Positions 11,547-22,493 of a stretch of 64,000 nucleotides of DNA are shown one piece after another. The notes below the pieces were generated by a model. The model was given only the letters and a program-made list of their open reading frames with translations. It was not told where the DNA came from and did no database searches. The DNA is from Leptobrachium leishanense. Its lineage: Eukaryota; Chordata; Amphibia; Anura; Megophryidae. Location: positions 411,470,626 to 411,534,625 of the forward strand of contig CM019063.1 in the NCBI GenBank assembly GCA_009667805.1, in the 5' to 3' direction. Both the position numbers and the translations under genes were made by a program. Each line of letters opens with the position of its first letter. Positions within the stretch are counted from its first letter, which is position 1.

Positions 11547-12401
11547 TGGAGTTAAAAAATGTTGCCAGCTGTGCTGTTCTATACATGATATTACATTTTT
11601 GAAAAACTGTTCTTACATAAGTATATTACAATTAAACCCAAAAATAATACAATTTTGGCTGGATGAAACTGACCAATCATTAATGGACACAGGCACTTAA
11701 ATGAATTTCTGCTACGATCGAACCAAAATTAAAAATTTGTAAGACGAGCCAATATATAAAAACTCTGCCATTGGACGAGTTTTAAAGTTCAAATGAATGA
11801 ATTTGGCAACAGTATTTACCACTGGGACACCATTATTACAGATTACATATTTCAACCTATTTAATTCTTGCACAAGATTTATACCTTAGTTTTTTAGTAT
11901 ATAGTCTATATTTAAAATTTAGGATTAACCTTTTCATATAATTTTATGTACAAAGTACCACAGTGATTGGCTAATTTTGAAAAAATAGCTGGACGTATAC
12001 AGCCAATGGCGATGCGAGCACATTCCTTGCTTAACGCCATTGGCTATTAGATCCAACAGTAATTTCCAATGCCAGCCCATGAAGATAATCTGCCAAAGAT
12101 TAGTAAACATATGTTAAGGTTACGATGAAAACATATCCATTCAGCCTTCATTTTTACTAAAAATATAAAAAGATCAGGATTCTCACCAGTGTAAACTGGT
12201 CGCAAAAAAACTTAAGTAGCAGTTACCACCACCGTGTAAATCTGACATAGATCCCTGAGGTCTTAAGTGGAAATTCATCGTGTGATGGCTTATTGGGAAG
12301 CAGTAGAATGAGATAATGTGCATTTCAGATAACGAGTAATAAGTAGTAAAATAAAAGCATATTTTAACTTAATTCAATTTTCTGCAATGTTGTCGTTTTA
12401 G
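11547..12401. other. No recognisable gene; possible intron upstream of the lysine-rich exon
   Basis: AT-rich sequence without open frames of note. It ends in a pyrimidine-rich stretch and TTTTAG at 12396-12401, which could be a splice acceptor for the coding stretch that follows. Confidence 0.4.
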
Positions 12402-13002
12402 CTCGTAGAAAGGAGAACAACAAGTTGGAGCGATGACGAAGACGAGAATAGCGATGAAGATGAATCCCAGAACGGAGACAACCAATGGATGGATCCTCTT
12501 CAAAAGCTATTTAAAATAACTCGTCCAAAAGCCACGCGATGAGGAAATCCCGATGAAGAGGATGAGAAGATAAGAAGACCTCGAAACCGAAAGGAAGAGA
12601 GGCTTCTTATCATGACCATCCTAAAGGTCAGAAAAGAATGCGTGCCGAAATTCCAGACGAGGAAGGTGACACCTCAGAAAGCCTAAAGAAAAAGATCAAG
12701 GAAAGTGGTCGAGAAAGGCAAAAGAAAAAAGTCTGGAAAAGCGTCAAGAAAACAGGGAAAGTGGCAAAAACACGGCTTCAAGACCTCAAAAAGAAAATGA
12801 AAGGGCTTAAGAAAGAGAAAGTGGTAAAGAAGGTTAAAAAGACCTCCAAAAAGATCCAGGTGGCCACGAAGAAAAAAGAATGAAGAGTTTGATGAAGCTG
12901 AAAATTAAAAAGGCTCAGAATAATAAAGCTCCAACCGAAACAGCCAAAGAAAATAATAATGTTCAAAACGCTCAGACTGAAGAAAACGGAACTGAAGTTT
13001 AA
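12402..13002 (+). pseudogene. Lysine-rich coding remnant or last exon with frame breaks
   Basis: After a possible acceptor (TTTTAG), one frame gives an acidic stretch with SDDEDENSDEDES, ending in TGA at 12540-12542. A second frame is open from 12566 to 12883 and is strongly basic: KESGRERQKKKVWKSVKK, then repeated KKVKK-like clusters, ending in TGA. A third frame starts at an ATG at 12880 and gives 40 residues, ending ENGTEV and a TAA at 13000-13002. The order acidic, basic, polar tail is coherent, so this may be one protein or exon broken by two small shifts. It lies about 0.9 kb from an assembly gap, so sequence errors are possible. I do not recognise the protein. It could be a nuclear or nucleolar basic protein, or a pseudogene. 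Confidence 0.4.
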
Positions 13003-13011
13003 GAAGCGAGA

Positions 13012-13125
13012 GAACATTATTATAACATAATAATAATAATATGTCACCATTTTATTATTATTATTATTTTTATAATTATTATTATCATCATTTATATAGC
13101 ACCAACAGTTTTCTGCAGCGCTTCT
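13012..13125 (-). repeat. LINE 3' end with (AAT)n tail, minus strand
   Basis: A run of TTA/ATT triplets is followed by TTTATATAGCACCAACAG and CTGCAGCGCTT. The same junction of an AAT microsatellite and a GCGCTGCAGAA block ends the L2-type LINE at 18065. I read this as a truncated 3' tail of a related LINE inserted in the minus direction. Confidence 0.6.
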
Positions 13126-14768
13126 TTAAGAGACCGAAAATCAAGAGGCCAAAGATGAATTTTTTTCGCAAAAAAATAAAGCAGCCCTATCCACCCAGGG
13201 CGCTTTATCTGCTTTTTCCTCATCATGCCACTATTCCCAACAATAAAGACCCTTTCATAATTTGGAGCCATCAAATATTTGTGCATTAATGTTTATTCAA
13301 GTATTCGTTATCTAATGTGTGCACTGGCCCAGATTCACTATGCATTGTGATGGCCTATGATGTGTTTTCCCATGCTCCCCTACTCATTGATGATAGATGA
13401 GGGGTAAATTCAGAGCCATTAAGCGCAGTAAAGCCTACCCTCCCACTGAAGTCATGGTCCTAAATCGAACGCATATCTAGCTGACACATGATATTTACCA
13501 GGTTCTCTTGACCACTAAAGAGTATCTCTTTTCTAGCTTGAAAAGACCAATGTATCAGCACTGCGTGTTAATATATGTATGAATTAGTGGGCCGGTTAGA
13601 CGCCTCTACAGCTGTGGATAAATAATTATCCATTTTAGAGAGAGCAAAAACAAAGTTTAAGAGAGCACTGAAACGGCAGCAGCACATGTGGTTTGCCCTG
13701 TAGGTCCCATGAGGTTTTAACGCGATGATCCCTTTACAAAGAAGACTATAGCCATAGGCAAATATTATTTGTTTTATAACTGGCTAATCCTGAAAATTTA
13801 TTCCAAAACCTCGCATTATCAGGGCACCAGACTGGCTAAGATTTGTATAAGGAGCATGTTGTCTAGGCTGAAAGTTTATATTCCCTGTATAGTAACCAGG
13901 TAAATAGAAATTCAGAGTTGTAACAAAAACCAATTGTTTGTGTCCAAGAACACCAGCCTTCTGTATTGTCGATGTGGTGTTTCATCCTTTTGAATATATC
14001 AATGAATAAACAAACCGTGTGATGATGATGATTTGGGATTTCTGACACAGTCTTACTGGGACCGTCAGTCTATTACCAAGTCCGGACAGGCCGAAAGCCA
14101 CCAAATGCTGGCTGCATGGGAAAAAGCCTCTGGAGCCGGGTCATTATACTTCTTTCCCTCAGAGTATCCACATTTCTACATAATTCAGAGATAGACGCGT
14201 TCATTCATTTTTGTGCAAGAACGCCAGTCTTCTATATATATATGCAAAGGGACGAAACGCTACATCGATAATAATTTACATGAAAGAACAAATCGTCGTA
14301 TGACTGATAATTTTTGGGAATTTCTGTGCACACATGCTTTCTTGTACCGCTGCTCTCCCTCGCATGGCTGGCACATGGAGCATTATGGGGGTTTTGCAGT
14401 CAGGGCCAACACGATCATTCTGTGCTAATTCAACTTGTAAGGAGTGTCAGCCACAGAGCTCACACACATAAAACTTTGGCCATAGGCAAAATAACCCATA
14501 AAAATTTGGTTTGATATGGGTTCAGAGCTTAGATAATTGTAAGTTCCAGAAAGTAGCCGGTTTGTCTTATTATAAATATCACCAAATATCACTCAAAGCA
14601 TGCCAGGGAAATTGGAGAGAAAATACACATATTTAAAAATAAATTCACTTCATGGAGCACACTATGTACCTGCTATGGGAGGCATTTATTCTTCATGTAT
14701 CATGGATAATGATTTCTTATATCCAGGAGTTGCCCTTCAAGGCATGGGATGGTTGTATTATACCATCA
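13126..14768. other. No recognisable gene
   Basis: Mixed sequence without long open frames. Two segments, near 13910-14000 and 14210-14290, share fragments such as CCAGTCTTC/CCAGCCTTC, but not enough to define a repeat. Confidence 0.4.
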
Positions 14769-14926
14769 GGTCTATTCACTAACGGCGTAAATCGGGAGAC
14801 TTGGCAGGAGAAGTGAAAATTCTAGGTCAAAATAGCCGATCCAGAAAAATTCTCACATTTATCATCTCACTTTCCAAATCGGCTATTTGGACCAGATTGT
14901 TCTTTCACCTTTTAGTGAATAGACCT
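14769..14926. mobile_element. Short inverted-repeat MITE, about 158 bp
   Basis: The left end AGGTCTATTCACTAA faces its near complement TTAGTGAATAGACCT at the right. Inner blocks CAAAATAGCCGATCC and GGCTATTTGGACC are also inverted. The element can fold into a single imperfect stem. I could not fix a target duplication. Confidence 0.6.
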
Positions 14927-15094
14927 TCATGTCTTGTAATCTTTGTCAGGCATTTCTTGATTTGCCTTAAGGGTTTAAGTAGAAGCAACTGAATGAGCTC
15001 GGTGCCCTGCCGTGGTCTCTAGTGACCCCTCAGTGCGTTCCTGATGCCCTGGCTTGACTACTGGCTAAGTATTCTCGGTTCTGATTTCTGCTTA

Positions 15095-15578
15095 TGTCAG
15101 GGTAGGTGATGAGGCCGATATGCAGGTCTCGGGGATGCACACACTTCGAGGGAGAGGAGAACAACACAGGACGGCTATTTGACAGGGCACAATGGAACTC
15201 ACAGGTTGGCTGAGGGTAATGAGGAAAGTAATCCTTGAGTCCAGATGTGAGGGTAGTTGCTCCTGGGAGAGCACGGTGGGTATTGGGGGGTCTTGGAGCA
15301 GGGGAAACACGATGGGTAGATCGGGAAAACAGGTTTCTCTGGAGCTTGATTTTTGCAGGTCTTATTCCTGGGAATAAGTAACAACTATCTATGAAGCACT
15401 GTGGGAAGGTAGGAGGGAACTTTTATTGATTAGCCTTCAGAGGTGTATCACGTGACCTGAGGTGTGTGTGTTAGGTGCATTAACTGTTTCTATACACTGG
15501 TGCTGAGAAGGGTAGCACCTTTCAGGCAGCTGCCACTTGCATGGAATCACACAGGAATGGACAGGTACGGTCCTGACA
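15095..15578 (-). repeat. 3' LTR of the gag-only element
   Basis: 484 bp, TG...CA ends. On the minus strand it has AATAAAAG (15427 to 15420) and, about 30 bp downstream, GCTTCATAG (15397 to 15389). This matches 9 bases complementary to the sequence next to the 5' LTR. It differs from its partner by substitutions and small indels, so the insertion is not recent. Confidence 0.85.
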
Positions 15579-15706
15579 GTACCCCCCTCTTTAGAATCGC
15601 ACTCTGGGCGATGAAGTGACCGGAACTCCAGCCTGGGCACACATCTTCCACTGGCTTCTTCAGGATGGCATGGCCATAGATTGGCAGGAAAATGTTCACA
15701 GAAGGG

Positions 15707-16896
15707 TCACCCCGGTGGGTGACGGGTTCTAGGGTAGCCATGGACCTGACAGGTCTCGTCATCAGTCACAATGGATGAAAAGCAACCACGGGGAAAAATA
15801 AAGTCCACATCAGATTCTTTAGGGATCTTGGGGTTACGATTTTTTCTCTGGCAGCGCCCTGTCTGAGATCTGGACGTCTTGATGACATCGTCCACGGTGG
15901 GTATCTTTTGGTCTCCTGGGGGTAGAACAGTGACTGGAGATCCCACTCGCTGACCTGGAGGTCCCTGTGAGCGTCGGGCTGTTTGTGGTTCATCATCAGA
16001 GTCCTCAATGTCCCAGACCCCTGGCGCATATTCATATATGGGGTGACGGGATGACAGATCTCGCTGGTAGGGAGCACTGGTAGCACTGGCCATGAAGTGC
16101 TGCCTGGGAGTGATGGGTGTGCTGATCGAAGTCAGAGCGGTCTCCATATCCATGGGAGGATCAGACTCCTCAGACACTGGGTACTCTTGCTCCATAGATT
16201 CAGACACCAGGAATTCTGTAGGTTCTGTCTCCATGGGCAGTACTTCGTCCTCATCCTCAGAGCTAGCCGCCAGGGACACCGAACCTCTGGGTACCATGGG
16301 TATGGATCGTCTGGGGCAGGTTTCGGTGCAGGAGGTTTCCTGGGTGCTGGCTTGGGCACTTTCTCAGGCTTTTTCACCAGTGCAGGCTTTGGTGCTTTTG
16401 CAGACCTGGGCTTAGGTGCAGGCACGGTAGATTTCACCGGTTGGGGCGGCGGTGCAGGCTTGGTCACCTTACCAGGCTTGGTCACTGCAGCAGGCTTGGG
16501 AATTGCTGCAAGCTTGGGCTCTGGTGTAAGCTTGGTCTCTTCAGGCGGGGGCAGCGTGATCTTGACACGGGGCGTACTTCTTGGCATAGGAGGTGTGTCA
16601 AGTCTTCGCCCAGGGACTTGTTTCTTGGGTGGTCTTATTGAGCAGTCTACCAAGAAATGGTTGGAACCCACGCAGTACAGGCAGAGATTGAGGGTCTGCC
16701 TTCTGGTACGCTCCTCTGGTGATAGGGGATCACGTTTCTTCCCAGCAGGAGTACGCACCATAGTGGAGGAGTCCCATACGGGGTGCAACAGCTCCGTCAT
16801 GAGGGAGGACAGGTGCTGGAAGAGGCCTTGAAATGTTCTCCTAATCACCTCCATTACAGTGTGCATTACTGCGGTCTCATTCTTTTCTGGCTTCAT
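15707..16896 (-). pseudogene. Gag-like protein with zinc knuckle and Pro/Lys-rich tail
   Basis: The frame starts at 16896, four bases after the 5' LTR, with MKPEKNETAV. A CCHC knuckle of the form C-x2-C-x4-H-x4-C (CLYCVGSNHFLVDC) lies at about residues 73-86. It is followed by a long PK- and AP-rich segment, for example PKPRSAKAPKPALVKKPEK. This frame becomes meaningless near 16290. A second frame (16297 to 15707) continues with an acidic region, SEDEDEVLPMETEPTE, and ends at 15707. A single frameshift near 16290 would link them. No capsid region like that of the full Gypsy gag is visible before the knuckle, so the protein is shortened. The knuckle should bind element RNA; the role of the acidic tail is unknown. 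Confidence 0.7.
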
Positions 16897-16900
16897 AGTA

Positions 16901-17390
16901 TGTCAGGGTAGGTACCTTATAGATACTGACCTTACAGGTGATGAGGCCGTTATGCAGGTCATGGGGGATGCACACACTTCGTGGGAGAGGAGAACAACAC
17001 AGGAGGGCTGTGGGACAGGGCACAATGGAACTCACAGGTTGGCTGAGGGTAATGAGGAAAGCAATCCTTGAGTCCAGATGCGAGGGTAGTTGCTCCTGGG
17101 AGAGCATGGTGGGTATTGGGGGGTCTTGGAGCAGGGGAAACACGATGGGTAGATCGGGAAAACAGGTTTCTCTGGAGCTTGGTATTTGGAGGTCTTATTC
17201 CTGGGAATAAGTAACAACTATCTATGAATCACTGTGGAGGGAACTTTTATTGATTAGCCACAGAGGTTTATCACGTGACCTGAGGTGTGTGTGTGTGTGT
17301 TAGGTGCATTAACTGTTTCTATACACTGGTGCTGAGAAGGGCAGCACCTTTCATGGAATCAAACAGGAATGGACAGGTACGGTACTGACA
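16901..17390 (-). repeat. 5' LTR of the gag-only element
   Basis: 490 bp. Compared with its partner it has an extra block near 16911-16930 and a loss of about 10 bp near 17230-17240. The loss shortens the distance between the TATA-like box and the presumed RNA start, so this copy may no longer be properly transcribed. Confidence 0.85.
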
Positions 17391-18283
17391 GCTTTTGTCC
17401 TGGTTTGATTTATATCTTTTCTGTATACTGACCCTGGCCATGGTATTTGGACTTTGGTTTTTCCTCTATATTACTTGTATGATGATTGATTATATGGATT
17501 CTATGTACTGACTAGCGATGGGCTGCCGGTTCGATTCAAACAAGAGTTTGAAACGAACTTTGGCTGTTCACGCGTTCGCCGAACAGCGAACTTTAGGGTG
17601 ATCGCTGTATGTTCGCCCACAATGCACCACAATGCACTGTGCCCTGGCCTGAAACTAATTGGCTACAGTCTTGTCCTGACCACAGGTCAGGTGCAAGACT
17701 ATGCCAATCAGGGCTCAGTACACATGCAGAGTCATGATTGGACAAATTTGCCCAATCATGGGCTCACAGAGCTAAGTCCCGCAGCACACTATATAAGACT
17801 GCTGACAATCTGCAGCCCTATGTAGTGTGTTGCAGGAGTGAATCAGAATGGAGAGATTGTTCTATGTGCAGAGAAATAGCAGTGAAATAGCGGTGATATA
17901 GCAGAGAAATAGCAGAGAAATAGCAGTGAAAAAGCAGTGAAATAGCAGTGAAATAGCAGACATATAGTGGAGATAGCAGAGTTCCGTATATCTTAAATCT
18001 ATAGATCAGAGTTAATCTGTATATCTTAAATCTATATATCACAGTTGCATCAGTTAATCTGTATATTATTATTATTATTATTCTTTATTTATAAAGCGCC
18101 AGCATATTCTGCAGCGCTGTACAATAAGCACAGTATAGACAGGGTTACAATACATTGAACAACATTTGACAAACAGTACAGGAGGAGATGAGGGCCCTAT
18201 TCCCGTAGGAACTCACAATCTGGGAGGGTTGGGGTTGGAAACAGGAGGAGAGGACTGTAAGGTGAGAGTGATTGATGGTTGCG

Positions 18284-21200
18284 TCAGTGAGTTGGGTGGT
18301 AGGCTTCCCTAAATAGGAATGTTTTAAGGGAGCGTTTGAAGGAAGAGAAGTTAGGGGAAAGTCTGACAGTACGAGGGAGAGCGTTCCAGAGAGTGGGGGC
18401 TGCGCGTGAGAAATCCTGCAGTCTATCATGGGAAGAGGTGATGCGGGGAGAAGCTAGGCGCAGGTCACTGTTTGACCTTAGCGAGTGGGCTGGGGTGTAT
18501 TTGGTGATTAGTGAGGACAGGTAGTGGGGAGCTGAGTTAGTGAGGGTTTTGTAGGTAAGGATAAGGATTTTGAACTTAATTCTGCAGTGGATGGGAGCCA
18601 GTGAAGGGACTCGCAGAGGGGAGCGGCAGAGACAGAGCGGCGGGTGAGGTGAATTAGCCTGGTGGAGGCGTTCAGGATGGATTGTAGGGGGGAGAGGTGG
18701 GACAGAGGGAGGCCAGATAAGAGATTATTGCAATAGTGGAGTCGGGAGATTACCAGGGCGTGTATGAGTTGTTTTGTGGTGACAGCGGTAAGAAATGGCC
18801 GAATTCTGGAAATATTACGCAGTTGGTATCAGCAGGAGGGGGAAGAAGACTTGATGTGGGGGATGAAGGAAAGAGCAGAGTCAAGTGTAACTCCAAGACA
18901 GCGAACTTGGTTTGATGGGGAGATGGTGATACCCTCCACCGTGATAGAGAAGTCAGGAGGTGGGGAGGCATTGGAGGGAGGAATAAGTAGGAGTTCAGTC
19001 TTTGACATGTTGATCTTTAGGTGGTGGGAGGCCATCCAGGAGGAGATGCCAGATAAACAGTCACTGACTTTTGAAAGGACAGGGGGCGAGAGATCAGGGG
19101 TAGAGAGGTAGATCTGAGTGTCATCAGCGTAGAGGTGGTAATTAAAGCCAAAGCTGTTGATGATTTTGCCCAGGGAGGAGGTGTAGATGGAAAAGAGCAG
19201 AGGACCAAGGACAGAGCCTTGAGGTACACCAACAGATAGAGGCAATGAGGAGGAGGAGTTACCAGCAAAGGACACACAGAAGGACCTGTTGGATAAATAG
19301 GAGTCAACCCAAGCAAGTGCAGTGTCACCGAGACCCAGAGAGTTGAGGGTCTGTAGAAGGAGGGGGTGGTCAACAGTGTCAAAAGCAGCCGAGAGGTCAA
19401 GCAGGATGAGAATAGAATAGTGGCCGTGTTTTTTAGCAGTTAGGAGGTCGTTGGTGACTTTGGTGAGGGCAGTTTCAGTTGAGTGTAGGGGACGGAAGCC
19501 AGATTGCAGGGGGGCAAGTAGGGAATTGGAGGACAGGAAGAGGGAGAGGCGGTTGAAGACTAGTTTTTCTAAGAGCTTTGATGTGAAGGGAAGTAGGGAT
19601 ACAGGACGGTAGTTGGATGGAGAGTTGGGATCTAGGGATGGTTTCTTTAGTAAAGGGGTAACTAGCGCGTGTTTGAAGGCAGATGGAGAGGAGCCAGTGG
19701 AGAGAGATAGGTTGAAGATGTGTGTGAGAGCAGTGGTGAGGGAGGAGGAGAGGGGAGGAATTAGATGTGAGGGAATGGGGTCGAGCGGGCACATGGTGGG
19801 ATGTGAGGAGGACAATAAGGAATTGACTTCCTCCTCAGTGGCTGGGAGGAAGCGGCAGAGGGTGGCAGATGGGACCTCTGGGAGTGGAGGTGGCAGATAA
19901 CTATCTTGTGTTGGGATGTTGCTTCTGATAGTTAAAGTTTTATTGAGGAAGTAGTCTGCCAGGTCTGTAGTCTGCCAGGTCTTGAGCGCTGAAGGCAGCT
20001 GAGGGGGGAGGTGCAGGTGGGTAGAGGAGGGTGTTGAAGGTGGACCAGAGCCGTTTAGGGTTGGAGGACAGCGTAGATATAAGAGATGAGAAGAAAGATT
20101 GTTTGGCCAAGTGGAGGGCAGAGGTGTATGACCGGAGAATAAACTTGAAGTGAACAAAATCAGCTTCAGAGCGGGATTTCCTCCAGGCACGCTCTGCAGT
20201 GCGGGAGCATCTTTGCAGGTAGCGAGTCTGGAGGGTGTGCCAGGGCTGAAGCTTGCGGCGTGGGGCCTTACAGAGTCGAAGAGGAGCAAGAGTGTCTAGA
20301 GCAGAGATATGCGTAGTGTTGTAGTGATTAGTGGAAGCATCAGGGCAGGTGAAGGATGAGGTATGAGGGAGGTGGTGAAGTAGGTTGGAGAATTGATGGG
20401 GGTCCACAGCATGTAGATTTCTGCGAGTTTGTGTGCGGGGTGGGGGAGCAGGGTGTTTAGGAAGTCCAGATAGGTTGAAAGAGAGAAGGTGGTGGTCAGA
20501 GATGGGGAAAGGGCGACAGTTGAACTCAGAAATGGAGCAGAGGTTGGAAAAGACAAGGTCAATAGCGTGACCATCGCGGTGGGTAGGGAGGAGGGAGAAT
20601 TGTGTGAGTCCAAGGGAGGACGTGAGTGAAAGAAGTTTGGAGGCAACAGGGGCAGAAGGATCGTCAATGGGAACGTTGAAATCCACGAGAATTAGGCATG
20701 GAAGATTAGAAGACAGGAAATGAGAAAGCCAGGTAGCAAAGTGGTCAAAGAACTGGGAGGTTGGTCCCGGTGGGCGGTAGATGACTGCCACCCTGAGAGC
20801 CAGAGGAGAGAACAGGCGGATGCAGTGTGTCTCGAAGGAGGAGAAGGAGAGGGATTGGGGTGGAGGGAGATGCTGGTAGGTGCAGGTGGGAGAGAGCAGG
20901 ATTCCGTCCCCGCCACCATTTCTCTCACCCGGTCTGGGGGTATGGCTCAAGTGTGGACCGCCATGTGAGAGAGCAGCAACGGAGGCCGTGTCAGAGGGAG
21001 TTAGCCAGGTTTCAGTTAAAGCTAGGAGGTTGAAGGAGTTTGAAAGGAAGAGGTCATGGATTGCTGTGAGTTTGTTGCACACAGTGCGAGCGTTCCAGAG
21101 GGTGCAGGAGAAAGAGGACAGGCGCTGAGGGATTATGGGAATGAGGTTGCTGGGCTTGCAGGGAGGTGATTTATGTGCGATGGAGATAGGATGAGAGGGA

Positions 21201-21496
21201 GGTATTGGATGTGTTGTGGGGCCAGGGTTAGGGGATATGTCACCTGAATAGAGTAACAGCAGGAGGGTGAGAAAGAGAAGGTGGGAATGGGATTTATGGG
21301 AGTGGGAGTGATTGGCAGCACAAGAGTTAGAGGGAGACCATGTTCTGAGGAAACAAAGGAGCTCATGCGAGGCCATCATGTGGGACGAGAGGAGGGAGGG
21401 AGAGATGCAGATAGTGTAGGGGTCGGTGGTAGAGGGGCAGGAGTTCCATTTAAGGAGAAAGGTAGAAGTAAAGAGTAGAAGCGTGAGAGAAAGCAT
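18284..21496 (-). pseudogene. L2-type LINE ORF: AP endonuclease and reverse transcriptase
   Basis: The start at 21496 opens with a hydrophobic stretch and, at residues 85-93, GDISPNPGP. An AP-endonuclease-like domain follows, with ALTETWL, RPPG and ISDHHLL. The frame is then broken by a perfect 16-bp tandem duplication at 19951-19982; 16 is not a multiple of three, and the downstream frame fits if one copy is ignored. The reverse transcriptase has [31 protein letters not shown] and YADDTQ. A TGA at about 18829 interrupts it. The C-terminal part continues with NISRIRPFLT and, after another shift, LWNALPR, to a stop at 18284. The conserved order supports a CR1/L2-group LINE. A copy-and-paste enzyme, now inactive. 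Confidence 0.85.
19951..19982. repeat. Perfect 16-bp tandem duplication causing a frameshift
   Basis: GTAGTCTGCCAGGTCT occurs twice with no spacer. It lies in the LINE between endonuclease and reverse transcriptase, and by itself explains the break between the two open frames. Confidence 0.95.
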
Positions 21497-21564
21497 GATA
21501 TAGACGTGAGTTTACCCAGAGTAAAAAGTGGGCCTTGCAGTTCCTTCCTCCAGTCCCGCAACTC

Positions 21565-21735
21565 CAGGAAATCAACTCTGAACATCCACTTAGGATGCCA
21601 CTGAACTCCAGGAAATCAACTCTGAACATCCACTTAGGATGCCACTGAACTCCAGGAAATCAACTCTGAACATCCACTTAGGATGCCACTGAACTCCAGG
21701 AAATCAACTCTGAACGTCCAATTAGGATGCCACTT
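21565..21735 (-). repeat. 44-bp tandem repeats upstream of the LINE ORF
   Basis: Four units contain ACTCCAGGAAATCAACTCTG and CCACTTAGGATGCCACT. A single further unit lies at 22318-22362, on the far side of the 67-bp array. Their position suggests 5' UTR promoter monomers of the LINE, but this is inference. Confidence 0.8.
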
Positions 21736-21974
21736 GGGGAGGTCACAAGAGCCAAGGCTCACTGGAGCCTGTGTTAGTGTTTATATAGGGCGGACTGATT
21801 GCATTCAGGCAGCTAATGGTAAACACCTGAAGCTGGATGGGCTGTGTCAATAGGGCAGGAGATTCACATGCTAATTAGCAAAGCAAATGGTGGAGAAAAA
21901 CAAAAATAAATAAAAAAACAAAAAAAGACCAAGGTAACGTTACAATGTGGGTGCCTGCGAATACTGGGTGATGG

Positions 21975-22250
21975 GGGTCCTACCAGCAAAAGTATGCAGG
22001 GGATCAGTTGAGATGTGGGTGTCTGTGGATAATGGGTGATAATGTCTTACCAGCAAAAGTATGCAGGGGATCAGTTGAGATGTGGGTGTCTGTGGATAAT
22101 GGGTGATAATGTCTTACCAGCAAAAGTATGCAGGGGATCAGTTGAGATGTGGGTGTCTGTGGATAATGGGTGATAATGTCTTACCAGCAAAAGTATGCAG
22201 GGGATCAGTTGAGATGTGGGTGTCTGTGGATAATGGGTGATAATGTCTTA
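21975..22250 (-). repeat. 67-bp tandem repeats, about four units
   Basis: Units share CCAGCAAAAGTATGCAGGGG and TGTGGATAATGGGTGATAAT and are nearly identical, so the array is young or homogenised. It lies between the two sets of 44-bp units, in the presumed LINE 5' UTR. Confidence 0.88.
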
Positions 22251-22493
22251 CCTGTGGAGAGAGGAGACACAGGAATTAGAGATCGTGATGGTGGATGGCA
22301 TAGGGGATCTTGGATAAAACTCCAGGAAATCAACTCTGAACGTCCACTTAGGATGCCACTTGGGAATGTCACAAGAGCAATCTATATAAATCTATATAAT
22401 CACAGTTGTTTCAGAGTTGTTGTGTATATCTCAAATCTATATACCAGAGTTGTATCAGAGTTCTGTATATCTCGAATCTATATATCACTCACC

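Larger units (their letters stand above)
15095..17390 (-). mobile_element. Small LTR retrotransposon with a Gag-like gene only, minus strand
   Basis: Two direct repeats of about 490 bp (15095-15578 and 16901-17390), both starting TGTCAGGGTAGG and ending CTGACA, enclose 1.3 kb. Flanks are GCTTA on the left and GCTTT on the right, a probable 5-bp target duplication with one change. On the minus strand a purine tract (AAAGAGGGGGGTAC) lies directly before the 3' LTR, as expected for plus-strand priming. The interior encodes a Gag-like protein with a zinc knuckle, but no protease, reverse transcriptase or integrase. The element is therefore non-autonomous. LTR ends and purine tract resemble those of the full Gypsy at 45897-51341, a possible helper family. 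Confidence 0.85.
18065..22378 (-). mobile_element. L2/CR1-type LINE, nearly full length, minus strand
   Basis: The 3' end, at 18065, is an (AAT)n run followed by a block reading TATTTATAAAGCGCC on the plus strand. The coding region covers 21496-18284 with endonuclease and reverse transcriptase. Upstream of the start codon lie about 880 bp with two tandem arrays, a plausible 5' UTR. It sits inside hAT copy 2: the hAT sequence breaks off at about 18064 and resumes at about 22379. A short imperfect duplication, AATCTGTATA on the left and AATCTATATA on the right, may be the target duplication. However, the host sequence is itself repetitive there. Confidence 0.82.

Noticed and set aside
18750..21585. 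Plus-strand frames opposite the LINE
   Set aside because: They are shadows of the minus-strand reverse transcriptase and endonuclease frames.
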